Both the position numbers and the translations under genes were made by a program. This document shows positions 8,356 to 16,069 of a stretch of DNA of 64,000 bases, piece by piece; position 1 is the stretch's first letter; every line of letters begins with the position of its first letter. This DNA is from Streptosporangium amethystogenes (GTDB lineage Bacteria > Actinomycetota > Actinomycetes > Streptosporangiales > Streptosporangiaceae). Where the stretch lies: contig NZ_JOEQ01000012.1 of the NCBI RefSeq assembly GCF_000721075.1, positions 124,001-188,000 on the forward strand. The letters run 5' to 3'. The notes under the pieces are model-generated. The model ran no database searches. It saw only the letters and a program-made list of their open reading frames with translations, and had not been told where the DNA came from.

Positions 8356-8466
8356 TCAGCGGGTGGGAGACCCACCGTTGTCCCGGCGGTCCAGGGCGGT
8401 CTGGATCGCCTCGGCGGCCTCGTCCTTGACCTCTTCGGCGTGGTTCCAGGGATACATGTCATACAT
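8356..8466 (-). CDS. Small conserved-looking actinobacterial protein, 36 residues
   Basis: A short frame starts at ATG 8466 and encodes MYDMYPWNHAEEVKDEAAEA followed by IQTALDRRDNGG. The aromatic N-terminus plus acidic amphipathic helix and the DRRDNGG end look like a real small protein rather than random GC-rich DNA, and codon third positions are G/C-rich. No function is known to me. The frame is open upstream to 8649, but that part reads as noncoding, Arg/Pro-rich sequence. The RBS is weak. It lies downstream of the NlpC/P60 gene, convergent with it. Confidence 0.5.
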   Translation of the reverse strand: MYDMYPWNHAEEVKDEAAEAIQTALDRRDNGGSPTR

Positions 8467-8713
8467 GGCGAATCTCGTCTCGGTCGGATGCGAGCAGGGG
8501 CGGTGGTCGAGACTCCGATCAGGGCTCCGACCAGGCCTGATGTCACGGGTCCGGATCACGGACCGGTGGTTCGGGGCGTGGCACCGGAGAGTCGCCGGCC
8601 CACCCCTGTCAGGCCCCGTCGCGGCAGGCTGGAACCTGGCGCATTTCATCTCAGGCTACCTGGCGGCCGGAACGCCGTCTCGCCCGGCGTACACACTTCT
8701 CACATAGCGAGAC

Positions 8714-8751
8714 AAAAAGGGGCCGTCGCCCCGCACTGCGGGGCGACGGCC
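8714..8751 (-). terminator. Intrinsic terminator of serA
   Basis: GGCCGTCGCCCCGC (8721-8734) pairs perfectly over 14 bp with GCGGGGCGACGGCC (8738-8751) around a 3-nt loop. On the minus strand the stem is followed by CCTTTTTG. It starts 15 bases after the serA stop codon. Confidence 0.93.
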
Positions 8752-8766
8752 ACCTCGGTGTGACAA

Positions 8767-10356
8767 CTAGTCGGCCAGGTCGACCGAGCGGCCGCTGTCG
8801 GCGCCGATCTCCGCGCCGATCTGGTCGATCACGTCGGCCGGGATGGCGGTGTCGACGGTGAGCGCGATGAGGGCCTTGCCGCCCTTGACGTCCCGGGCCA
8901 CCTGCATCGAGGCGATGTTGATCGAGTGGTCGCCGAGGATGCGGCCGACCACGCCGACGACGCCGGGGCGGTCGGTGTAGGTGAAGAACGACAGGTGGTC
9001 GGTCGGCTCGATCTCCATCTGGTAGCCGTTGACCTCGACGATCTTCGTGATCTGCCGCGGACCCGACAGGGTGCCGGAGACCGAGATCGCGCGGCCGTCG
9101 GCGAGGACGCCGCGGACCGTCACCACGTTGCGCCAGTCGGGGCTCTCGGCGCTGGTGACCAGCTCGACCGAGACGCCACGGTCCTTGGCCAGCAGCGGGG
9201 CGTTGACGTAGGTGACGGAGTCCTCGACCACGTCCGTGAAGACACCCTTGAGCGCGGCCAGCTCCAGCACGCGGACGTCGTGGGCGGCGATCTCGCCGCG
9301 CACCTCGACGTCGAGCTTGGTGGCGACCTCGCCCGCGAGGGCCGTGAACACCCGGCCGAGCTTCTCGGCCAGCGGCAGACCCGGCTTGACGTCCTCGGCG
9401 ACGGCGCCGCCCTGGACGTTGACCGCGTCGGGCACGAACTCCCCTGCGAGGGCGAGCTTCACGCTACGCGCCACCTGGGTGCCGGCCTTCTCCTGGGCCT
9501 CATGGGTGGAGGCGCCCAGGTGCGGGGTGACGACCACCTGGTCGAGTTCGAAGAGCGGGCTGTCGGTGACCGGCTCCTTCGGGAACACGTCGATGCCGGC
9601 GCCGGCGACGCGGCCCTCCTTGATCGCGGAGTAGAGGGCGTTCTCGTCGATGATGCCGCCGCGGGCGACGTTGATGAGGCGGACGTTCGGCTTGACCGCG
9701 TGCAGCTCCCGGTCACCGATGAGGCCGATGGTCTCCTTGGACTTGGGCAGGTGCACCGTGATGAAGTCGGCCTCGCGCAGGGCCTCCTCCAGCGTGACCA
9801 GGCGGACGCCCATCTGCGCGGCGCGGGCCGGCTGCAGGTAGGGGTCGTAGGCGATCAGCTCGACGCCGAACGGCTGGAGGCGCTGCGCGACCAGCTGGCC
9901 GATCTTGCCGAGACCGAGGATGGCGACGACCTTCTCGTCGAGCTCCACGCCGGTGTACTTCGAGCGCTTCCACTCGCCGCCCTTGAGCGCGGAGTGCGCC
10001 TGGGCGACATTGCGGGCGGAGGCGAGGATCAGCGCGACGGTGTGCTCGGCGGCGCTGGTGATGTTGGAGGTCGGCGCGTTGACGACCATGACGCCCGCCT
10101 TGGTGGCGGCCTCCACGTCGACGTTGTCCAGACCGACACCGGCGCGGGCGACGACGCGGAGCCTGGGCGCGTGGGCGACCGCCTCGGCGTCGACCTGCGT
10201 GGCGCTGCGCACGATGAGCGCGTCCACGTCGGCGAGCGCGGGCAGGAACTGGGCACGGTCGGCGCCGTCGGTGTGGCGGACTTCGAAGTCCGCGCCCAGG
10301 ACCGCGAGACCGGCCTCGGAAAGTTCCTCGGCGACCAGTACGACGGGCTTGTTCAC
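8767..10356 (-). CDS. serA: D-3-phosphoglycerate dehydrogenase, long form with ASB and ACT domains
   Basis: The 529-residue product has the length of mycobacterial SerA. An N-terminal 2-hydroxyacid dehydrogenase part carries the NAD-binding ILGLGKIGQLVAQRL, the catalytic Arg in NVARGGIIDE, the Glu in FPKEPV and the His in TPHLGASTHEAQ. The allosteric substrate-binding domain and a C-terminal ACT domain (FFTYTDRPGVVGVVGRILGD) follow. It catalyses the first step of serine synthesis and is serine-inhibited through the ACT domain in the family. The GTG start at 10356 (VNKPVVLVAEEL) is chosen because AAGGATC lies eight bases upstream; the frame extends 14 codons further. Confidence 0.95.
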   Translation of the reverse strand: MNKPVVLVAEELSEAGLAVLGADFEVRHTDGADRAQFLPALADVDALIVRSATQVDAEAVAHAPRLRVVARAGVGLDNVDVEAATKAGVMVVNAPTSNITSAAEHTVALILASARNVAQAHSALKGGEWKRSKYTGVELDEKVVAILGLGKIGQLVAQRLQPFGVELIAYDPYLQPARAAQMGVRLVTLEEALREADFITVHLPKSKETIGLIGDRELHAVKPNVRLINVARGGIIDENALYSAIKEGRVAGAGIDVFPKEPVTDSPLFELDQVVVTPHLGASTHEAQEKAGTQVARSVKLALAGEFVPDAVNVQGGAVAEDVKPGLPLAEKLGRVFTALAGEVATKLDVEVRGEIAAHDVRVLELAALKGVFTDVVEDSVTYVNAPLLAKDRGVSVELVTSAESPDWRNVVTVRGVLADGRAISVSGTLSGPRQITKIVEVNGYQMEIEPTDHLSFFTYTDRPGVVGVVGRILGDHSINIASMQVARDVKGGKALIALTVDTAIPADVIDQIGAEIGADSGRSVDLAD

Positions 10357-10415
10357 AGGCTGGATCCTTACTAGGCGGTGAGGGTGCACGGACCTCACGT
10401 AGTCTATCGGCGCTT

Positions 10416-10429
10416 GTGAACGTATTCAC
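10416..10429. promoter_or_regulatory. Short palindrome between serA and the SseB-like gene
   Basis: GTGAA-CGTA-TTCAC lies 60 bases upstream of serA in the 230-base divergent intergenic region, a plausible repressor or activator half-site pair. Arms are only 5 bp, so chance is possible. The rest of the region is AT-richer near 10505-10560 and holds no reading frame of note. Confidence 0.3.
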
Positions 10430-10586
10430 GAGTGTCCCGGGATGCGAGACACGACCGCCCCATGATCCAGCACCCCGGTACCCGCCCCTGACACATCCCA
10501 TGCGCCAAAATTCAAGTTGGTCTTGATCCTAAGAAAACTTCGCGATTACCCTGATAAGCCGTGGGTCACTACCTATCGTTCCTCAT

Positions 10587-11441
10587 ATGAGCATCGGGAA
10601 CCCCGCTCTCGGCAACGTACTCGCGCAGCACGGCGAGCCGCACCGGCTGCTGGCGGCGCTTGCCGAATGGGGACTCCTGGTCGCCGTGCGACCTGACCGC
10701 TCCGTCGTGCTCGGTACGACGCAGACCGGTGAGCGTGTCCTGCTCGGGTACACCTCGGCGGACACCTACGCGCGGCACCGTGGCAACCACTCGCTGTCGG
10801 CGTGCGACGCCGACACAGTCCTCGACATCCAGCGGGTCACCGGCGTGCGGGAGATAGTGATCGACGCGGCGGGACCCGCGGCCGCGGCCGTGCCGATCGA
10901 GGATCTCCAGCAGTACCTGCTCTCGAAGCGCAGCGGCCCCGCGCCCGTGCTGTCGAGCACGACACCGACGGCGTACGCGACCGGGGCGATGGCCACGGTC
11001 TCGCGTCCCGCGCCGGTGCGCCCGCAGAGAACGCCGGTGCCCGCCGCGCCCGCCCAGCCGTGGATCCCCGCGCCCCGGCCCCACCTGTCGGGGCCGATGC
11101 AGATGGTGGATCCCGGCTACCGGCGGTGCGAGCACCCGATCCTGCCCGCGCTGCGCGCCGCGATCTCGTACCTGCTCGTCGACTACCCGCTGGTCCACCA
11201 CGTGTGGATCTCCGAGGCCAAGACCTCCTCGGGCGCCCCGGGCATCATGCTGCACGTGAAGGTGCACATGTCGGCGGCCGAGGACGTGGTCAGGGACATC
11301 CATCGCGGGGTGCGCGCCCGGTTGCCACAGCTCGCCGCGAGCGAGGCGCCGATCCTGATGGCCAGGGTCGCCGACGCCCGCAGCGAGCAGCGGATGGTCG
11401 AACTGGGCGCCCACGTGGTCTGCGCCGACGTCACCAACTGA
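10587..11441 (+). CDS. SseB-like domain protein
   Basis: This 284-residue cytosolic protein resembles the SseB N-terminal domain family. The first about 110 residues alternate short strands and helices ending in VREIVIDAAGPAAAAVPIEDLQQYL. A Pro/Ala-rich linker (about residues 125-175) leads to a C-terminal domain beginning HPILPALRAAISYLL, similar to SseB C-terminal regions. SseB-like proteins are common in actinomycetes as soluble proteins of unknown role; the name comes from a type III secretion factor and does not imply secretion here. ATG 10587 has little RBS. It is monocistronic, with a strong terminator directly after. Confidence 0.65.
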   Translation: MSIGNPALGNVLAQHGEPHRLLAALAEWGLLVAVRPDRSVVLGTTQTGERVLLGYTSADTYARHRGNHSLSACDADTVLDIQRVTGVREIVIDAAGPAAAAVPIEDLQQYLLSKRSGPAPVLSSTTPTAYATGAMATVSRPAPVRPQRTPVPAAPAQPWIPAPRPHLSGPMQMVDPGYRRCEHPILPALRAAISYLLVDYPLVHHVWISEAKTSSGAPGIMLHVKVHMSAAEDVVRDIHRGVRARLPQLAASEAPILMARVADARSEQRMVELGAHVVCADVTN

Positions 11442-11490
11442 ACCGGTCCGCGGGGCACGGGTGCTGAACACCCCTACCCCGCGGATCGGT
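11442..11490. terminator. Bidirectional terminator between convergent genes
   Basis: ACCGGTCCGCGGGG (11442-11455) pairs with CCCCGCGGATCGGT (11477-11490) over 14 bp with one G-T pair. An inner GGGTG/CACCC hairpin extends it. It sits exactly between the stop codons of the SseB-like gene and the permease gene. Confidence 0.85.
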
Positions 11491-11494
11491 CCGG

Positions 11495-14119
11495 CTATCC
11501 CAGCCGCCGGGTCAGGGTCACCCTGGTCCTGGCGGACGCCATCGCGATCAGCGCCGCCAGCAGCGGCAGGCCGATGCCCACCACCAGCAGCGTCTGCCAC
11601 GGCACGCTGAGGATGACGCCCAGCTTCTCGAACGGGACCCCGTTGAGCCCGACCTCACGCTCGGCGTCACGCCGCAGGCTTATCTGACTCGCCAGCGCGA
11701 GCCCGGGAACCAGCCCGGCGAGTAGTCCCAGGGGCACGCCGAACCCGGCGACGACCGTCGCCTGTCCCGTCGCCACCAGCCTGCGTGTCAGGGGACGTGC
11801 CCCGACCGCCGAGAGCGTGTCGAGGTCGGAACGGGCGTCGGCCGCAGCCAGCCCGGAGGCGGTGAGCGTTCCGCCGAGCACCACCAGCGAGGCGAGGCCC
11901 GCCATGACCCACATGATTCCGGTGACCCTGTCGGCTCTGTTCCGCCGGACCCCCCGCTCGGTCTCGACCGCGACGTTGGGGGTGACGGCGCGCACCGGCC
12001 CGCTGAGCCGCTGCTCCTGCTCCGGGGTCAGCCGGGCGACCGCCGGATCGACAAGCAGGTGGCTGAGCTTGGGGATGAACCCTGCCTTGGTGATCGCGGC
12101 GACCGGCAGCACACCGCGCACGTTGAACGGTCCCGGAACGGTGACCACCACCGCGGGCACAGCGAGGACCTGTTCCTTCTCCTGACTGCTGCCACGTGTC
12201 CAGGTTCGGAGACGGAGCCTGCCATCCCTGATCGCTTTCGGATTGAAGACCACAGCCTTCCCCTCCGCCAGCGCCGCCTCGGCCGCCCGGTCGGTGCGGC
12301 CCAGCAGGAGACGGAGCAAGTCCGGCCCGCCCGTGGGGATCTCGTTCAGCGGGCCCGTCGAGGTCATGCAGCGGCTGCATCTACCATCTCGCGCGTGGAA
12401 GTCCACCGTCCTGCCCTTGGCGTCGACAGGTCGGTAGGTCTCCACCAGCGGCACGCCGGGAAGCGTCCGATCGACGATCGGCCGGATCTCCTTCCAGGAC
12501 TCCTCCGTCACGTCGTCGCCGTGGATCGCCGTGGTGCCCATCGGGTAGGCCGGCCGGTCGTACTCCTCCGACACCCGCTCGCTGCTGGCGAGGCCGACGG
12601 CGACCGTGCTGAACGCCGCCGCCGCGGCCAGCACCGCCACGACGGCGGGAGCCGTACGGCCGCGGTTGCGGGAGGCGTCACGGACGGCCAGCCGGAGGGG
12701 AAGCGGGAACCCTCCGGCCAGGCCTCCGATCCGCCGAATGAGCCAGGGCGTCACCATGACCAGGCCGAGCAGCCCGAGCACCGCGCCGAAAAGGATCACC
12801 GCGTCGGTCGACCGGACCCCGTAGACCATGGCCCCGACCCCCGCCGTCAGCAGGACCAGTCCGAGCAGCGGCCATCCGGTCCGGTCACGCGCTTCGGCCC
12901 GCCGGCCGGCGAGTGCCGCGACCGCGTCGGCCCGGGCGGCCTGTACGGCGGGCACCACGGCCGCCGCCACCCCGCTGACCACGGCGAGCGCCGCGACCAG
13001 CACGATCTGTCCGGAGGGAATCTCGAACGCCCCAAGACCACCGGCCGGCCAGATCCCCGCCCAGGCCACGATCCCCCTGGCGACGGCGATCCCGAGGGCG
13101 GCTCCCAGCACGGCGGCGGCCAGGCCCAGGGTCAGCCCGTCGGCCAGCACGACCAGCTTGAGGTGGCGGGCCGAGCCGCCCTGGGCGGTGATGAGCGCGA
13201 GCTCCCTGCGCCGGCGCCGCAGGCCGACGGCAAAGGCGGGTCCGGCCAGCAGCACGACCTCCAGCACGGCCAGGGTCACCCCCGACACGGCTGCCAGAAC
13301 AGCGCTGCGCGTGCTGGTGGATCTCATCCCGGGCTCTTCGGCCGCCTGGTCCGGACCGCCTCCCACGGGCGGCGGGTTCTCCAGCACCGCCCGCGACAGC
13401 ACGGTCACCCCCGCCTGGTTGAACCGGCGTGTCTCGGTCCAGGTGACCGGCGCCGGAGCGTCCAGCAACCAGGACTGCTCGGCGTCGATCACCCCCGAGT
13501 CGGGGTTCAGCGAGCCGGGCAGCCCGATGATCGCGCGCCTGCGGTCGCCTGGCTGCGAGACCACCGTTCCCACCACACGCTTGGGCACGTCGTCACGGGT
13601 GTAGCGGAGGGTCGAGCCCACGGCCGGCTCCATGGAGGCGGTGACGACCACCTCATCGGCGGCCTGCGGGTAGCGCCCCCGGACAAGCGGGAACATGACG
13701 CCCGCCATCGGGTCGCGCAGGTCCACCTCCAGGACCTGCGCGAAACCGTAGGCGGTCCCCGTCCAGTATTCCCCTGAGCCGCTGTTCATCGGGATGATCC
13801 GGCTGCCGGGTCCGGCCAGGGCCAGGATCTCCGCCCGGGACCGCGACGGCCCGCCGTCCTTTCGAGGTTGCCAGTCGTAGCCCGTCGTATCCTGCCTGAT
13901 CGGCCCGGCGGCCCCGGTGTCCGTCAGCTTGGCGTCGGCCGCACCCAGGTCCATGGTCAGCCGCTCCTCCGGCCGGAGGTCCTCGGTCGCGGAGAAGGTG
14001 AGCACGGCAGTGATCGCGAGGACGGGCAGGCCGATCATCACGATGATGAGCGCGCTGCGTGCCTTCGCCCGGACGATGCTCCGGCGGGAGATCCGCAGTG
14101 CGGCGAGGAGGGCGCTCAT
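11495..14119 (-). CDS. FtsX/MacB-like ABC transporter permease, two repeats
   Basis: An 874-residue membrane protein begins with a basic N-terminus and a first membrane segment (ALIIVMIGLPVLAITAVLTFSA). It has a large extracytoplasmic domain, three to four central segments (AVSGVTLAVLEVVLLAGPAFAVG, ADGLTLGLAAAVLGAALGIAVA), a second duplicated FtsX unit and C-terminal segments. This is the topology of single-chain FtsX-type permeases that export peptides, lipids or antibiotics or transmit mechanical force. It follows the ABC ATPase with an ATGA overlap (14116-14119), so the two are translationally coupled. The substrate is unknown. Confidence 0.88.
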   Translation of the reverse strand: MSALLAALRISRRSIVRAKARSALIIVMIGLPVLAITAVLTFSATEDLRPEERLTMDLGAADAKLTDTGAAGPIRQDTTGYDWQPRKDGGPSRSRAEILALAGPGSRIIPMNSGSGEYWTGTAYGFAQVLEVDLRDPMAGVMFPLVRGRYPQAADEVVVTASMEPAVGSTLRYTRDDVPKRVVGTVVSQPGDRRRAIIGLPGSLNPDSGVIDAEQSWLLDAPAPVTWTETRRFNQAGVTVLSRAVLENPPPVGGGPDQAAEEPGMRSTSTRSAVLAAVSGVTLAVLEVVLLAGPAFAVGLRRRRRELALITAQGGSARHLKLVVLADGLTLGLAAAVLGAALGIAVARGIVAWAGIWPAGGLGAFEIPSGQIVLVAALAVVSGVAAAVVPAVQAARADAVAALAGRRAEARDRTGWPLLGLVLLTAGVGAMVYGVRSTDAVILFGAVLGLLGLVMVTPWLIRRIGGLAGGFPLPLRLAVRDASRNRGRTAPAVVAVLAAAAAFSTVAVGLASSERVSEEYDRPAYPMGTTAIHGDDVTEESWKEIRPIVDRTLPGVPLVETYRPVDAKGRTVDFHARDGRCSRCMTSTGPLNEIPTGGPDLLRLLLGRTDRAAEAALAEGKAVVFNPKAIRDGRLRLRTWTRGSSQEKEQVLAVPAVVVTVPGPFNVRGVLPVAAITKAGFIPKLSHLLVDPAVARLTPEQEQRLSGPVRAVTPNVAVETERGVRRNRADRVTGIMWVMAGLASLVVLGGTLTASGLAAADARSDLDTLSAVGARPLTRRLVATGQATVVAGFGVPLGLLAGLVPGLALASQISLRRDAEREVGLNGVPFEKLGVILSVPWQTLLVVGIGLPLLAALIAMASARTRVTLTRRLG

Positions 14120-14874
14120 GCCTCTCCTCCGCTCCGCGGCCCGGAGGCGGGGGTGCGTTCCGCGCTCAACCGGGCACTCTCCAGAGGCGTGGCGGTGGAG
14201 TCGGCGATCTCGCCGTCGCGCAGGAAGATCACCCGGTCGGCCCAGGCGGCGTAGCGGGGTTCGTGGGTGACGAGCAGCACGGTCGCCCCCGCGTCGCAGC
14301 GGGCGCGCAGCAGCTGGAGGATGTCGTCGCCGGTGGGGGTGTCGAGGGCGCCGGTGGGTTCGTCGGCCAGGATCAGCCGCCGCTCCCCGACCAGGGCGCG
14401 GGCGATCGCCACTCGCTGGCGCTGGCCGCCGGAGATCTCGTCGGGGAAGCGGCCGGCGACATCGGCCAGACCGACCTCGGCGAGGGCGTCCCCCGCCTCG
14501 CGGCGGGCCCGCCCGGCCCTGACGCCGTCCAGCTCGCGCGGGAGCATGACGTTCTCCGCTGCGGTCAGCGACGGGATCAGGTTGAGGTCCTGAAAGACGT
14601 AGCCGACATGGCGGCGGCGGAGCCCGGCGAGCCCTCCAGCGGTCATGCCGGAGAGCGGCGTGCCCGCCACCACGACCTCACCCGAGGTGGGCCGGTCCAG
14701 GCCGCCGACGAGGTTGAGCAGAGTGGATTTGCCCGACCCCGAGGGCCCCATCACCGCGACCAGCTCTCCTGCGGCGATGTCCAGGCTCACCTCCCGCAGC
14801 GCCGGTACGGCCTGCGGCCCGTCTCCGTGTACGCGGCTCACGTCCGTGAGCCGTACGACCGGATCGAAACTCAT
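14116..14874 (-). CDS. ABC transporter ATP-binding protein (LolD/MacB-type)
   Basis: The 252-residue ATPase has Walker A GPSGSGKST, Q-loop VFQDLNLIPSLTAAEN, signature ISGGQRQRVAIARAL, Walker B LILADEPTGALD and the switch His in VTHEPRYA. The DEPTGALD form is typical of the MacB/LolD/SalX class that partners FtsX-like permeases, as the next gene is. Start ATG 14874 overlaps the PadR stop (ATGA). The open frame upstream to 15402 is antisense-type noise. It energises the neighbouring permease at the inner face of the membrane. Confidence 0.95.
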   Translation of the reverse strand: MSFDPVVRLTDVSRVHGDGPQAVPALREVSLDIAAGELVAVMGPSGSGKSTLLNLVGGLDRPTSGEVVVAGTPLSGMTAGGLAGLRRRHVGYVFQDLNLIPSLTAAENVMLPRELDGVRAGRARREAGDALAEVGLADVAGRFPDEISGGQRQRVAIARALVGERRLILADEPTGALDTPTGDDILQLLRARCDAGATVLLVTHEPRYAAWADRVIFLRDGEIADSTATPLESARLSAERTPASGPRSGGEA

Positions 14875-15398
14875 CTCTGCTTCTCCTGCGTCTGGGGGGA
14901 GGCCGTGAGCACGGCCTCGCAGTGGTCGAGCCAGCGCTGTTCGGCCTCGGCCTGGAAGATCATCGAGTCGAGCACCAGCCGCTGGGCCGGGTCCCCGACG
15001 CTCGCGCGCTTGGCGCGGACGAACTCCTGCAGCGTGCGCATGGTCGCGGTGCGCTGGGCCTGGATGATCGGCCGTACGTCCGCGGCGGCGGTGACCGCCA
15101 TCGCGAGCTTGATGACCAGCTCGTCCCGAGGCCGGTCCGACGGAACGACGGGGGTGCGAAACCATCGCTCCATCTCGGCCAGACCGGCCTCGGTGATCGA
15201 GTAGACGACCCGGCCCTGCTCGTCCTGCTCGCCGGGGCTCACCAGGCCGTCGCGTTCCATCCGGGAGAGCGTCGTGTAGACCTGGCCGATGTTGAGTGGC
15301 CAGGCCGCCCCCGTCGACGCCTCGAACTCGGCACGCAACTGATAGCCGTAGCGGGGCCCCTGACTCAGCAGGGTGAGAATCCCATGTCGGATCGTCAT
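14871..15398 (-). CDS. PadR family transcriptional regulator
   Basis: The 175-residue protein starts MTIRHGILTLLSQGPRYGYQ and has the winged-helix PadR N-terminal domain: GQVYTTLSRMERDGLVSPG is the recognition region, followed by the beta wing RVVYSITEAG. The C-terminal part is the PadR C-terminal dimerisation helix pair (DELVIKLAMAV... QAEAEQRWLDHCEAVL). It heads the operon with the ABC ATPase and permease, so it probably represses its own transporter operon until an inducer (often an antimicrobial) binds. A double palindrome begins one base upstream of its ATG, which also suggests a leaderless transcript. Confidence 0.93.
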   Translation of the reverse strand: MTIRHGILTLLSQGPRYGYQLRAEFEASTGAAWPLNIGQVYTTLSRMERDGLVSPGEQDEQGRVVYSITEAGLAEMERWFRTPVVPSDRPRDELVIKLAMAVTAAADVRPIIQAQRTATMRTLQEFVRAKRASVGDPAQRLVLDSMIFQAEAEQRWLDHCEAVLTASPQTQEKQR

Positions 15399-15426
15399 GC
15401 ATACCGAGTATGCATACTCAGTATGC
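15399..15426. promoter_or_regulatory. Double palindromic operator, probable PadR site
   Basis: Two copies of the 15-bp palindrome GCATAC-NNN-GTATGC (15399-15413 and 15412-15426) overlap by two bases, with centres 13 bp apart. They sit directly against the PadR start codon and upstream of the divergent FHA gene. Such tandem symmetry suits two PadR dimers bound side by side. Confidence 0.75.
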
Positions 15427-15486
15427 CAGTTGCAAGAGATCTGCATATTCTGGACAGGTTCCGCCCTTGGGGCCGATACTCGGAGG

Positions 15487-16035
15487 ATGAGCTCGACGCA
15501 TCCCCCGTCCCGCGCCTCCGACGGGGATCGCGATCGTGCGATCAACGAGCTCCGTGACCGTGCTGTCGAGGGGCATCTGTCGCACGACACGTTCCTCGGC
15601 CGCGTCGACATGGCCCTGCGTGCGCGCAATCAGGGCGAACTCGACAACCTCGTCGCCGACCTGCCGCAACGCGGCCGGTTCCGCCGCGTGATCACCGAGG
15701 TCGTCGCCTCGGCCTCCGACTTCACCAAGCGGGTGGAGTCGGCCTGGCGGCGTCCCAGGCTGCCCAGGCTGGCACTGCCCGCCGACGACCGGACCCGCTA
15801 TGTGGTGGGCCGGGGCTCCGCCTGCGACCTGGTCCTCGCCGACCTGACCGTCTCCCGGGTGCACGCCGAGCTCCGCCGCGACGAGGACGGCTGGACCCTC
15901 GTCGACCTCGGCTCGTTGAACGGCACCCGGCTGAACGACTGGCGCCTGGTCGGCCCGGCGAAGGTCCGGCCGGGCGACGTCGTCTCCTTCGGCGACTGCG
16001 GCTTCCTGATGATCACGCCTCAGCTGCTGTCATGA
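15487..16035 (+). CDS. DUF1707-FHA domain protein
   Basis: The 182-residue protein starts with a DUF1707 domain (about residues 9-60: ASDGDRDRAINELRDRAVEG, LVADLP at its end). A basic linker follows, then an FHA domain (about 95-180) with the phosphothreonine-binding signature YVVGRGSACDLVL, SRVHAELRR and SLNGTRLND. FHA domains bind phosphothreonine, so the protein probably takes part in Ser/Thr kinase signalling. The start is uncertain: CGGAGG abuts ATG 15487 with no spacing, so a leaderless transcript is possible. Its promoter region overlaps the PadR operator, which may co-regulate it with the ABC operon. Confidence 0.85.
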   Translation: MSSTHPPSRASDGDRDRAINELRDRAVEGHLSHDTFLGRVDMALRARNQGELDNLVADLPQRGRFRRVITEVVASASDFTKRVESAWRRPRLPRLALPADDRTRYVVGRGSACDLVLADLTVSRVHAELRRDEDGWTLVDLGSLNGTRLNDWRLVGPAKVRPGDVVSFGDCGFLMITPQLLS

Positions 16036-16069
16036 CCGCACCCGGCCCTCCCAGGTCCGGTCACCTTCC

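Noticed and set aside
12059..13777. Long plus-strand frame antisense to the FtsX-like permease gene
   Set aside because: Its composition is Arg/Gly/His-rich without motifs; the minus-strand permease explains the region.
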